From the NCBI GenBank assembly GCA_964582985.1, contig CAZOUM010000042.1, forward strand, positions 1 to 27,388: a stretch of DNA of 27,388 nucleotides, in the 5' to 3' direction. The translations under genes and the position numbers were made by a program. Below the pieces are notes generated by a model. That model worked only from the letters and a program-made list of their open reading frames with translations. It ran no database searches and was not told where the DNA came from. The stretch comes from CAZQYB01 sp964582985. Its GTDB lineage: Bacteria; Planctomycetota; Phycisphaerae; Sedimentisphaerales; Anaerobacaceae. Each line of letters opens with the position of its first letter. Position 1 is the stretch's first letter. Below, piece after piece: positions 1 to 8,356 of the stretch.

Positions 1-363
1 TTCTCGATCAAAGATGAAATGGCGCGCAGGCTCCATTTTAACATGAGGGATGACAAAATTGATATGATTATGTTTGTGGGCGATGGAGTAAAAAGCGGTC
101 CTTTCCCGGAAGGTCCGCAGTATAATGTTAAGTACTCGATACCACCGACAGAGGCTCAACTCAAGTTTATTTATAATCAGAAAACCAGGTGTATACGTGT
201 CTTCTACGGCCTGAACGGAGCCAAGGCCACTACGGAGCTTCCGCAAAGCAAGGCCGGCGTTTATTTCGCGAAACCTCTGAGCGAATGCACTGCCGCCTAT
301 ATTATGATGAGCAACGGAAGGGTTGACATTGACCATTTTGAAATAGAGCCGATTAAACCTTAG
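1..363 (+). CDS. C-terminal part of a secreted sialidase-like protein (5' end outside window)
   Basis: The reading frame is open from base 1 to a TAG at 361-363, so this is the 3' end of a longer gene and the ATG at 19 is probably internal. The visible ~120 residues align end to end with the C-terminal domain of the next gene (its residues ~785-901): both have RRLHF, RDD-ID, PPT-A-LKF, IR-FYG-NGA and a nearly identical last 25 residues ending DIDHFEIEPI. By position this is a beta-rich module following the sialidase domain. The stop lies 46 bases before the next ATG, so the two genes are tandem paralogues, probably co-transcribed. Whether the missing part also carries an FGE-like domain cannot be seen. 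Confidence 0.85.
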   Translation, partial: FSIKDEMARRLHFNMRDDKIDMIMFVGDGVKSGPFPEGPQYNVKYSIPPTEAQLKFIYNQKTRCIRVFYGLNGAKATTELPQSKAGVYFAKPLSECTAAYIMMSNGRVDIDHFEIEPIKP

Positions 364-409
364 GAATAAGAAGATATTTGACCAAGTGTGAAAACCGAAG
401 GGTAAAGTT

Positions 410-3115
410 ATGAAGAACCTGATGCCGGCAATAGCAATCATACTTGCAACCGTCGCAACTGCCCATGCCGCTGCAATGCCGAAGCAGTCGCAGACCCCTT
501 CTTACCGGGGGGACCAATACACAAACTCGATAGGTATGAAATTTGTGCGAATCAAGCGTGGTAAGTTCCAGATGGGCCAATTGAAAAGGTTGGACCCTGA
601 GGTTCTGCCAGTCATCGAAGGCGGTGACCGCGGCGGCCGGTTCGACCTGCTGGCCAAAGGTGACTACGACGAGAAACCTGTGCATAAGGTCAAGATTACC
701 AAGCCGTTCTACATGGGTGTTTACGAGGTCACCAATAAGCAGTACGAACTCTTCAGACCCGAACACAAGAAACTGCGCGGCAAGTATGACCTATCCAAAG
801 AAGATGATGAGGCGGTAATTTACGTTAGCTGGTACGACGCCGTTGCTTTTTGCCGGTGGCTCTCGGACAAAGAAGGTCTGTCCTACCGGCTGCCAACGGA
901 GGCTGAGTGGGAATATGCCTGCCGGGCGGGAACAACTACCAATTACTATACGGGTGACGTGCTGCCCAAGGAATACACCAACAAGCCGGGCAATAGCTGC
1001 CTGGTCAAGACCACGATACATGTCGGCAAGACGCCGCCGAATGCGTGGGGGCTTTACGATATGCACGGCAACGTCGAAGAATGGTGCTACGACTGGTATG
1101 GACCTTATCAGAAAAAAACGCAGAAGGACCCGGTCGGATACGTCGATGGTGACTTCCGCGTATCGCGCGGAGGAAGTTTCGGCACTTATGCATATTTCCT
1201 GCGTTCGGCCAACCGCATGGCCACACTGCCGACCGAAAGGCAATGGGCGACCGGCTTTCGCGTAGTGATAGGAGAGTTGCCGAAGACCAGGCCAATGAAG
1301 ATGGCGCCGAAACCGGACAACTATCAGAACGTTATCCAGCGCGACCCGGAGACCGTCAAGCAGGGTCCGGACCCGACCAAGCCTTACTTCAAGGGCCCTC
1401 GCAAGTACATGAAGATCGACAGAGGCAAAATAGGTCCTCTGTTTGCCGGGCACAATCACAGCCCGATGATAACGGCTTGTCCCAATGGTGATCTTCTTTC
1501 GACATGGTTTACCTGTGTTTCGGAAAAGGACCGCGAGATGGGTCGAGGCGGAAGCAGGCTTCGCTGGGGCAACGAAGAGTGGGACGATGCTTCGGTTTTC
1601 TGGGATGCTCCCGACAGAAACGACAGCGTGTGTGCATTGTGGACCGACGAGAAAGGTAAGATGTATCATTTCGTCGGCACCGATGTTGGAGCGACATACG
1701 CGTATCATTCGCTGGGTTTGCGGACCTCGACCGACAACGGTGCGACCTGGTCGAAGGTACGAATGTTCAACCCCGAGCATCGTTCTCCGGCGCCGCATTC
1801 GCACGGTCACTGGCTTTCAGGGCCGGTGTTTAGAGCCAACGACGGGGCAATCGCGTTTGTCACCGACGGCTGGCCTACTCTTTGGTACAGTTACGACGAG
1901 GGAATGACTTGGCAGGGCTGCGAAGGAAATATTAAAGGTAACCACCCCGGCGTGGTGCAGTTGCGCGACGGCAGGATGCTCGGATTCACCCGCGGCGGCG
2001 ACCTCCGGGGGGCTGTCATTGTCACCAAGTACGACGATTTGGGCACGACCAAGGTTCATTCGAACGAGAAGCGTCCGTTTTGGATGCCTAAATGTGTTTC
2101 GGATGACCTGGGCAAAACGTGGAAAAAGACGCCGAGCATTTTCAAGGATATAGGCGGCGGGCAGAGGCTGGCAATGATGCGACTCAAGGAAGGGCCTATT
2201 TTCTTTGCCTCGTTTGCCGACAGGGGTATCATTATAACCGATAAGTCCGGGGCGAAGCGCGAGGTTCGGGGGCTCTTTGCAGCGGTATCGGAAGACGAAG
2301 GCGAAACCTGGTTGGTAAAGCTTGTCACCGACGACGGGCCGGGCGAGCCCGGCATGACCACCAACGGCGGCTACTTCGCTTTCAGTCAGCGAAACAGCGA
2401 ATACCGCGGGTATATGTCCGTGTGCCAGGCGCCCAATGGGCTCATCCACCTGATAACCAGCTTCTCTCATTACACGTTCAACCTCGCCTGGCTAAAGAGG
2501 CCCAACGAACCTTTGAAGTACCCCCCGATCCGCGTCAAACATGAAATCGGGACATTCGACGGACCACAATTCGACCTTAAAGACTGGGAACCTTATCACG
2601 GTCACGGCGGAGGATTCAACGGCAAGGGACAATTTACGATGATTTCGCGGTCGCATTTTCAGGGTATGAACCGGCTTATAGGCGAAGGGTCCTTCGAGAT
2701 GAATATGGCCTTCAAGAATATTTATTTCAATCCCCGCGGCGACACGGCGTCACCCGGCATCACCATCTGGATTAAGGATGCTATGATGCGCAGGCTGCAC
2801 TTTTACGTCAGAGACGACCGTATCGACCTGGGCCTGGCGGACGAGGAAGACCCGGTACGAATGCGCTGGCCGCGCGACATAAAATATGACAAACCGCCAA
2901 CTTCGGCCAAGCTGAAGTTTGCTTACGACGAAAAGGCAAAGCAGATACGCATCTTCTACGGCATCAACGGCGCCGAGGCAGCCACCGAGCTTCCGCACAG
3001 CAAGGCGGGAATTTATCTGGGTAAGCCTTTCAGCGAATCTACCGCCGCCTATATTATGATGAGCAATGGAAGGGTTGATATCGACCATTTTGAAATCGAG
3101 CCGATTAACCCTTGA
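410..3115 (+). CDS. Secreted FGE/SUMF1-like domain fused to a sialidase (BNR) domain
   Basis: The 901-aa protein starts with a signal peptide (residues 1-21, ending AHAAA); the start has AAGGG upstream. Residues ~38-288 form a formylglycine-generating-enzyme (SUMF1/EgtB/PvdO) fold: an SIGMKFVRI opening, YRLPTEAEWEYACR, GNVEEWCYDWYG, VSRGGSF and the GFRVV end. Residues ~330-700 are a sialidase-like beta-propeller with four Asp boxes ending at W447, W501, W571 and W634 (STDNGATW, SYDEGMTW, SDDLGKTW, SEDEGETW). Residues ~715-901 are a further domain shared with the upstream paralogue. The FGE part has no cysteine between RGGSF and GFRVV, where catalytic FGEs keep theirs, so a binding or structural role is more likely than formylglycine formation. 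Inferred role: extracytoplasmic carbohydrate processing; substrate unknown. It converges with the kinase gene, 19 bases away. Confidence 0.88.
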   Translation: MKNLMPAIAIILATVATAHAAAMPKQSQTPSYRGDQYTNSIGMKFVRIKRGKFQMGQLKRLDPEVLPVIEGGDRGGRFDLLAKGDYDEKPVHKVKITKPFYMGVYEVTNKQYELFRPEHKKLRGKYDLSKEDDEAVIYVSWYDAVAFCRWLSDKEGLSYRLPTEAEWEYACRAGTTTNYYTGDVLPKEYTNKPGNSCLVKTTIHVGKTPPNAWGLYDMHGNVEEWCYDWYGPYQKKTQKDPVGYVDGDFRVSRGGSFGTYAYFLRSANRMATLPTERQWATGFRVVIGELPKTRPMKMAPKPDNYQNVIQRDPETVKQGPDPTKPYFKGPRKYMKIDRGKIGPLFAGHNHSPMITACPNGDLLSTWFTCVSEKDREMGRGGSRLRWGNEEWDDASVFWDAPDRNDSVCALWTDEKGKMYHFVGTDVGATYAYHSLGLRTSTDNGATWSKVRMFNPEHRSPAPHSHGHWLSGPVFRANDGAIAFVTDGWPTLWYSYDEGMTWQGCEGNIKGNHPGVVQLRDGRMLGFTRGGDLRGAVIVTKYDDLGTTKVHSNEKRPFWMPKCVSDDLGKTWKKTPSIFKDIGGGQRLAMMRLKEGPIFFASFADRGIIITDKSGAKREVRGLFAAVSEDEGETWLVKLVTDDGPGEPGMTTNGGYFAFSQRNSEYRGYMSVCQAPNGLIHLITSFSHYTFNLAWLKRPNEPLKYPPIRVKHEIGTFDGPQFDLKDWEPYHGHGGGFNGKGQFTMISRSHFQGMNRLIGEGSFEMNMAFKNIYFNPRGDTASPGITIWIKDAMMRRLHFYVRDDRIDLGLADEEDPVRMRWPRDIKYDKPPTSAKLKFAYDEKAKQIRIFYGINGAEAATELPHSKAGIYLGKPFSESTAAYIMMSNGRVDIDHFEIEPINP

Positions 3116-3134
3116 AAATGAAACGTATGCCTTA

Positions 3135-5159
3135 TTAGTTTTGCACAGCCAAGCCAACTCTGAAGATTGCCCCTGCCGGCTTGGCCGTCAGTATCTCCAC
3201 AAAGCCGTTGTGAGCTTGGGCGAATTTTTTCACCAGTGCCAGCCCCAGGCCCGTCCCATTCGTTTCACGCGTAGCTTCGGCCTCGGTGCGATAGAACTCT
3301 TCGAAGATTTTCTTTCGCTGCCGATGAGGCACGCCCGGCCCATGGTCTTCAACCTCGATGAAAACGTATTGGCCGTCACTCTTGGTCCGGACCGCAACGG
3401 TCTTATCCTTCGCATTGCCGGCATACTTGATTGCGTTGTCCAGCAAGTTGACGACTATCTGCTTGACCGCGTCGCTGTCAAAAGCAGTTTGCTTAAGTTG
3501 TTCGAGGTCCGCCCTTATCGAAAAGCCGTTCTGCGCTGCGTAAGGCCTCATCATTTCAACCACGCCTTTGATGCACTCGTTTAAATCACCAAAGCTGAAG
3601 GTATATTTCTTCCGTCCCCTTTGGATGCGCGAAAAATCCAACACATTCTCAATCAGCCGGCTGAGCCTCTCGCTTTCCTGCCGCATACTTTTGTAATACT
3701 CGGCGAGCTTGTCCTTGGATTTGACCCAGTCTCTTTCGAGCATTTCTGAGTACATCCGTATCGAAGTCAGCGGTGTTCTAAGCTCGTGTGAGACGGCGGA
3801 TATAAAATCGTCCTTTTTTTGCGCCAGCTTGATTTGTGCCTGTGCGTGGCGCCACAAACTCACCAGGCCCAGCGTCACAGCCAAAAGCACAATCACAACG
3901 ATGGCAAAATACCACCTTCGCAACTCGCTTATCTGCCCGCTGATCAAAACGGGATTGTCTTTAAAATCCAACAGCAAATCGCCAAAGCCGAAATCCAAAG
4001 TCGCTCTATAGGCGATGTCCTCGCCTTCTCTCTCTGTTTGCACCAGTTCAAAGCTCATACCTTCGCGCATAAAATGGTTGGCGGACTTTTTGACCTCCTC
4101 AATTAACTTCTTTTCATTGAGCTGAAATCCCTGCCAGAAGTGCCTGCCTTCAATTTGCACGTGCCTTACTAAGAACACCTGGCCATCAAATATCGACTGC
4201 TCGCCGCCGCCTCCGGGGACGATTAGCGGCACAAACGGCTCAATCCTGACCTGTACGGTTTCGTCCATACGCGGCTGGACGGCCAATAATTGACTGTTGG
4301 CCAACGAAAGATCTATATTCATATCACTGTCTACTAATTGTTGCTCCCAGGCCGGGTGCGATTGGCTGGACATTTGTGCTTGTTGCTGCTGCCCGTCACG
4401 TTGATATGGCCCATCCTGTATTTGTACTCCACCACTGGCATTAGCGGACATATTGGTTTGGAAGACAACGCGGTGCTGCTTTATAAGCTGGGCCTCACGG
4501 TCCACGTTTTCTAAACTTCCGATAGGATAATTCGCTCTCGCTCGGCGTTGAAGTGCAGGGCTTTTTCTGTTTTGCTTCTTCTGACTTTCTTCCTTGGCCA
4601 ATTCTACTGCCTTAACCGCTTTCAATCGAGTACGTCGCGACGCAGGGGCTTTTCCGCCAGCACCCATTTTATATGAATTTACTGTCAGCCCCCCGAGCAT
4701 TGGCACCACGTTACTTTTGATGTACTTAGTATTGGACACTGCTTTGGCATAGAGTTCACTATTAGCAATTTGAACATCAGCGTTCATTATGAAGTAGTCA
4801 TTTGGTGTGAGAACATTACCGCCTGCATCGATTTGGAAGTGGCCGTACGCAAGGCTGTGCTCGAGTTGACCACTCAGCGGCGAAGTAAAGACCGCTATTT
4901 CCTGCTGACCGGCCCTGATGTTATCATCAGCTTGAAAGTATCGATAATCCGTGTAGCGCCGGCCCTCTTCTGACTTTATGAAATCATCGAGTTTCTTCTT
5001 GACATCGCGTCTGATTTGTTCTGCTACGTCGGCAAATTCGCCCAGCCGCGCCAACTTCAGGCCTTTCGCCCATTTCTCGGTGGCGTGGTACCCCAGAAAC
5101 GCAAACCCACCCAGGGCTGCAGCAATTATCACCGATAATATAATAAGTCGTCTGTACAT
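3135..5159 (-). CDS. Membrane sensor histidine kinase
   Basis: The 674-aa protein has a first membrane helix at residues ~5-24, a long extracytoplasmic region (~25-415), a second helix at ~416-437 and a cytoplasmic kinase core. The HisKA motif SHELRTPLTS places the phospho-accepting histidine at H458. The ATPase domain follows with N box NLLDNAIKYAG, G1 box EDHGPGV and G2 box GTGLGLALVKKF. Only ~20 residues separate helix 2 from the HisKA helix, so there is no HAMP domain. The sensor part is unusually large and includes a basic stretch and a glutamine-rich stretch (about 255-280) that look disordered; no known sensor fold was recognised. It lies 24 bases after the response-regulator gene on the same strand, so the two form a cognate pair in one operon. 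It has no clear Shine-Dalgarno sequence. Ligand unknown. Confidence 0.93.
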   Translation of the reverse strand: MYRRLIILSVIIAAALGGFAFLGYHATEKWAKGLKLARLGEFADVAEQIRRDVKKKLDDFIKSEEGRRYTDYRYFQADDNIRAGQQEIAVFTSPLSGQLEHSLAYGHFQIDAGGNVLTPNDYFIMNADVQIANSELYAKAVSNTKYIKSNVVPMLGGLTVNSYKMGAGGKAPASRRTRLKAVKAVELAKEESQKKQNRKSPALQRRARANYPIGSLENVDREAQLIKQHRVVFQTNMSANASGGVQIQDGPYQRDGQQQQAQMSSQSHPAWEQQLVDSDMNIDLSLANSQLLAVQPRMDETVQVRIEPFVPLIVPGGGGEQSIFDGQVFLVRHVQIEGRHFWQGFQLNEKKLIEEVKKSANHFMREGMSFELVQTEREGEDIAYRATLDFGFGDLLLDFKDNPVLISGQISELRRWYFAIVVIVLLAVTLGLVSLWRHAQAQIKLAQKKDDFISAVSHELRTPLTSIRMYSEMLERDWVKSKDKLAEYYKSMRQESERLSRLIENVLDFSRIQRGRKKYTFSFGDLNECIKGVVEMMRPYAAQNGFSIRADLEQLKQTAFDSDAVKQIVVNLLDNAIKYAGNAKDKTVAVRTKSDGQYVFIEVEDHGPGVPHRQRKKIFEEFYRTEAEATRETNGTGLGLALVKKFAQAHNGFVEILTAKPAGAIFRVGLAVQN

Positions 5160-5183
5160 TTGCTTTTGGCTGCCTGATTACGC

Positions 5184-5876
5184 TCAGGCCTCATATTTGT
5201 AGCCCGCACCGCGCACGGTTTTTATTATTTCCGGCTCGGCCGAGTCCGGCTCGATTTTACTTCGCAGCTTCGCTATGTGCATGTCCATCGTTCTGGTGCC
5301 TATCTCTGTCATAGTCTCGTTCCAAACTCCTTTATACAGTTCTTCTCTGCTGATAACACGGTTCGGATTCGCCGCAAAATACTGTATTATCTCTGCTTCG
5401 CGTTTTGTAATGTTTGTTTCCTCGTTATTGCGTTTTATTTTCAATGCTGCAACATCAACATCCAAATCCGCAAACTTGAAATTATGCCCGACTGCCCGTG
5501 CCGGGTCCGTCCGTCGCAGCACCGCTTTTATCCTCGCCAGCAGCTCCTCAAGCGAGAACGGCTTGGTGATATAATCATCGGCACCCAGGTTCAGTCCCAC
5601 TATTTTTTCTTTCTGCTGCCCCTTGGCCGTCAGCATTATGATAGGACTTTGTAAGCCCTCCTGACGCCATTTTGTACATAGCTGTTCGCCGCTTATTTTC
5701 GGCAGCATCAAATCGAGCAATATCAGATCAAACTGTTTCTCAGCCACGGCCCGTTCCGCGTCGAGCCCATCTACAGCTTCACTAACCTTAAATGCGTGAA
5801 ACTCCAGAAAGTCCCGCAATGCCGTCCGGATCTTCTGCTCATCTTCGACTATCAGTATGTGTGCTTCTTGCTCCAT
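5184..5876 (-). CDS. OmpR/PhoB-family response regulator
   Basis: The 230-aa protein has a receiver domain (~5-120) with the acidic pocket EDE at 11-13, phospho-acceptor D55 in LILLDLMLP, T83 in MLTAK and K105 in TKPF. A winged-helix DNA-binding domain follows (~130-229), with NRVISREELYKGVW and the TRTMDMHIAKLRSKI recognition region, ending GAGYKYEA. Proteins of this type dimerise on phosphorylation and bind direct repeats of about 11 bp. Such repeats occur as two mirror-image pairs between this gene and the divergent VIT-VWA gene (5927-5973), which suggests autoregulation and control of that operon. It is the first gene of the regulator-kinase pair. Its start has no obvious Shine-Dalgarno sequence. 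The specific regulon cannot be read from the sequence. Confidence 0.95.
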   Translation of the reverse strand: MEQEAHILIVEDEQKIRTALRDFLEFHAFKVSEAVDGLDAERAVAEKQFDLILLDLMLPKISGEQLCTKWRQEGLQSPIIMLTAKGQQKEKIVGLNLGADDYITKPFSLEELLARIKAVLRRTDPARAVGHNFKFADLDVDVAALKIKRNNEETNITKREAEIIQYFAANPNRVISREELYKGVWNETMTEIGTRTMDMHIAKLRSKIEPDSAEPEIIKTVRGAGYKYEA

Positions 5877-5897
5877 AACGTATAAATGCCACTATAT

Positions 5898-5932
5898 ATT
5901 ATAAGCAAAATCCGGGCACAACGTTTGTAAAA
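5898..5932 (-). promoter_or_regulatory. Putative promoter of the response-regulator/kinase operon
   Basis: Read on the minus strand, a perfect TATAAT -10 hexamer lies at 5903-5898, predicting a start near 5891 and a leader of about 15 bases before the ATG at 5876. There is no consensus -35; the position is taken by AAACGT (5926-5921) next to the first GTAAAA half-site, as in promoters driven by an OmpR/PhoB-type activator. Confidence 0.5.
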
Positions 5933-5973
5933 GTTTTGTAAAAAATCCCACCTGTTTTTTACATCCATTTTAC
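5927..5973. promoter_or_regulatory. Mirror-image pair of 11-bp direct repeats, likely response-regulator operator
   Basis: GTAAAA occurs at 5927-5932 and 5938-5943, exactly 11 bp apart. Its reverse complement TTTTAC occurs at 5957-5962 and 5968-5973, also 11 bp apart. All four half-sites are exact and symmetric about position 5950. OmpR/PhoB regulators bind head-to-tail half-sites with an 11-bp pitch, and this DNA separates such a regulator gene from the divergent envelope operon. Binding is inferred. Confidence 0.6.
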
Positions 5974-5996
5974 TTCGTTCTCACTCGGTTCAGTCG

Positions 5997-6002
5997 TATA
6001 GT
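5997..6002 (+). promoter_or_regulatory. Possible -10 element of the VIT-VWA operon
   Basis: TATAGT is a reasonable -10 hexamer about 50 bases before the chosen start codon. The -35 position (5974-5979, TTCGTT) is non-consensus and directly abuts the last TTTTAC half-site, consistent with a promoter that depends on a bound regulator. It is supported only by sequence similarity and position. Confidence 0.35.
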
Positions 6003-6040
6003 TAACTTAGGGAACATAAGTAGTTCTAAAACTTTTTTGA

Positions 6041-6046
6041 AAGGAG
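6041..6046 (+). promoter_or_regulatory. Ribosome binding site that decides the VIT-VWA start
   Basis: AAGGAG abuts an ATG at 6047 with no spacer but stands six bases from the in-frame ATG at 6053. Normal Shine-Dalgarno spacing therefore favours 6053 as the real start. Confidence 0.7.
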
Positions 6047-6052
6047 ATGAAA

Positions 6053-8329
6053 ATGGAAAAGCAGAAACAGAATCAAGTATCAGCCTTTTTTATTGTCGGG
6101 ATTATTCTAATTGCCGTCGGACAGACATGGGGACAGTTGCATCACATACGCGTAAGGCCTCCGGCGTCGAATGTTATAGTGCCGCAGAGCCGGGCCAGGG
6201 CGTTCGCCCCTGAGCGTCGCGGGGCCATTGAGATTACTGAAATCGGCGCACTGATTGATATTCTCGAGGGCACGGCAACTACAACGATTGAGATAAGGCT
6301 GCGCAACACCAGCGGCCGGCGACAGGAAGCCGAGTTGATCGTCCCGGTGCCGGATGGGGCGGTTGTGCGGGGCTTTGCTTATGACGGCCCCGGAGGGGAA
6401 ATAACCGCGGAGGTACTTTCAAAAGATGAAGCCAGGAGAATATATGAGCGGCTGGTAGCGAAGATCCGCGACCCGGCCCTGGTAGAGTTTATCGGATACA
6501 ATCTAATTCGTTCAAGCGTCTTTCCCATAGAAGCCCGCGGTAAGCAAAAGATTCGGCTGACATACGAGCATCTTCTTGATGTTGATGGTAACCGAGTTGA
6601 TTACATACTGCCGCGGACCGAATCGTTGGAGTACGCGGTCCCATGGAAGATTACGGTGAATATCAAAACGAAGCGGCCGATATCAACGGTCTATTCACCC
6701 AGCCACAAGCTCGAGGAAAAGCGGACCAGTGACAGAGAGTTTATTGTCAAGATCGCCACTGACGCGATGAAAGAGCCCGGCCCGTTCCGGCTTTCATATC
6801 TGCTGGCCGACAACGGGGTGACCGCCTCAATGTTCGCCTACCCTGACGATAAAGTCGGCGGCGGGTACTTCTTACTGCTCGCCGGCTTGCCTGCAAAGCC
6901 GCTAAGGGTCGAAGATGTCCCTGCGATAAAAAGAGAGCTGACATTGGTGATTGACCGCTCGGGCAGTATGAGAAACGAGAAAATCGAGCAGGTCAAAGAA
7001 GCGGCGCTGCAGATTATCGCTGGTTTGAAAGATGGCGAAGCCTTCAATGTCGTCATTTACAACGACAGGATTGAGTGGTTTTCAAAACAGCCGGTACTCA
7101 AGACGGGCCGGACCCAGGATGCCGCGCGGAAATATATCAAGGGTATCACAGCAACCGGCGGCACTAACATACACGATGCTCTTCTCGAGGCGCTCAAACA
7201 AAAGCCAATGGAAGGGATGTTGCCGATAGTTTTGTTCCTCACGGACGGCCTGCCGACTGCGGGACAGACTTCTGAGGTCGCTATTCGTAACGTTGTAATA
7301 AAATCGAACCCATACAATCGGCGCGTGTTTACCTTCGGCGTCGGTGTCAATGTCAATGCTCCGTTGCTGGAAAAAATCGCGGCCGAGTCGCGGGCGGCAG
7401 CGGAATTTGTGCTGCCGAACGAAGACGTTGAGGTCAAGATAGGTAAGGTCTTCAAGCAACTGACGGGCCCGATACTTGCTGATGTGGAGGTGGAGGTCGT
7501 GGAAGTGGCAGGCAGGCCCGCTATCGGCCGCACACGTGACATCATACCCGACAAGCTGCCGGACCTCTTTGATGGCGACCAGCTTGTGCTGCTGGGCCAA
7601 TATGTCGGCAAAAAGCCGGTTACTTTCAAAGTCTCCGGCAACTATCTCGGCAGAAAACGTACATTCAAATTCACGTTCGAGTTTGATAAGGCTGATGTGC
7701 GCAACGGCTTTGTTCCCCGCCTGTGGGCGAGCAGAAAAATCGCGCAGCTTATTGACATTGTTCGCCAGATGGGCGCCGACTCAGCCGTATCAAAGGACGA
7801 CCCCAAAGTTAAGGAACTCGTTGACGAAATTGTGCGTCTTTCCACTGAGTTCGGCATACTGACGGAATACACAGCATTTCTCGCCAAGGAAGGGACCGAC
7901 CTTGCAGATAGAGACGCAGTGTTACGTGAAAGCGCGCACCTGCTTGAGAGTCGGGCAATGCGCAGCCGCGCCGGCTTGGGCGCGGTCAACCAAAGCTTCA
8001 ATATGATAGGGCAGAAGCGACAAAAGACGCTGAATATACGTAATGATTTCTTCGATGCCAATATGAATCGGGTCTCGATTTCAACGGTGCAGCAAATCAA
8101 TGACCGGGCATACTATCGCAGAGGCAATCGCTGGGTTGACAGTCGACTGGTCGGTAATGAAGCCCAAGTCAGCCCCAAAAAGGTTATTGAGTTTGGGTCC
8201 AGAGAATTCATTGAATTGGCAGAAAAACTGGCGAGCGAGAACCGCCAAGGCAGTATCGCCCTTGTCGGCGATGTGCTTTTGCAGATAGACGGCGAGCCGG
8301 TCTTAATCAAAAGGCCGGAACATAATTAA
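6053..8329 (+). CDS. VIT and VWA domain protein, secreted or membrane-anchored
   Basis: The 758-aa protein (start at the ATG with a well-spaced AAGGAG) has an N-terminal hydrophobic signal or anchor (~9-28). A VIT (inter-alpha-trypsin/vault) domain follows at ~50-165, with LIVPVPDGAVV, SKDEARRIYE and FPIEARGKQKIRLTYEH. A von Willebrand A domain at ~292-460 carries a complete metal-ion-dependent adhesion site: D301-x-S303-x-S305, T371 in TGGTN and D398 in LTDG. The C-terminal ~250 residues include a helical stretch and no clear LPXTG or sorting signal. VIT-VWA proteins usually act outside the cytoplasm in metal-dependent protein binding. It is the first gene of an operon with the DUF4139 gene 27 bases downstream, and is probably regulated through the mirror-repeat sites upstream. 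The binding partner is unknown. Confidence 0.9.
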   Translation: MEKQKQNQVSAFFIVGIILIAVGQTWGQLHHIRVRPPASNVIVPQSRARAFAPERRGAIEITEIGALIDILEGTATTTIEIRLRNTSGRRQEAELIVPVPDGAVVRGFAYDGPGGEITAEVLSKDEARRIYERLVAKIRDPALVEFIGYNLIRSSVFPIEARGKQKIRLTYEHLLDVDGNRVDYILPRTESLEYAVPWKITVNIKTKRPISTVYSPSHKLEEKRTSDREFIVKIATDAMKEPGPFRLSYLLADNGVTASMFAYPDDKVGGGYFLLLAGLPAKPLRVEDVPAIKRELTLVIDRSGSMRNEKIEQVKEAALQIIAGLKDGEAFNVVIYNDRIEWFSKQPVLKTGRTQDAARKYIKGITATGGTNIHDALLEALKQKPMEGMLPIVLFLTDGLPTAGQTSEVAIRNVVIKSNPYNRRVFTFGVGVNVNAPLLEKIAAESRAAAEFVLPNEDVEVKIGKVFKQLTGPILADVEVEVVEVAGRPAIGRTRDIIPDKLPDLFDGDQLVLLGQYVGKKPVTFKVSGNYLGRKRTFKFTFEFDKADVRNGFVPRLWASRKIAQLIDIVRQMGADSAVSKDDPKVKELVDEIVRLSTEFGILTEYTAFLAKEGTDLADRDAVLRESAHLLESRAMRSRAGLGAVNQSFNMIGQKRQKTLNIRNDFFDANMNRVSISTVQQINDRAYYRRGNRWVDSRLVGNEAQVSPKKVIEFGSREFIELAEKLASENRQGSIALVGDVLLQIDGEPVLIKRPEHN

Positions 8330-8356
8330 TAGTAGCGTAATTTAAGGAGCAAAAAG

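Noticed and set aside
791..1810. 339-aa minus-strand frame opposite the FGE/sialidase gene
   Set aside because: Shadow of a GC-rich coding frame; the plus strand has signal peptide and family motifs, the minus strand none.
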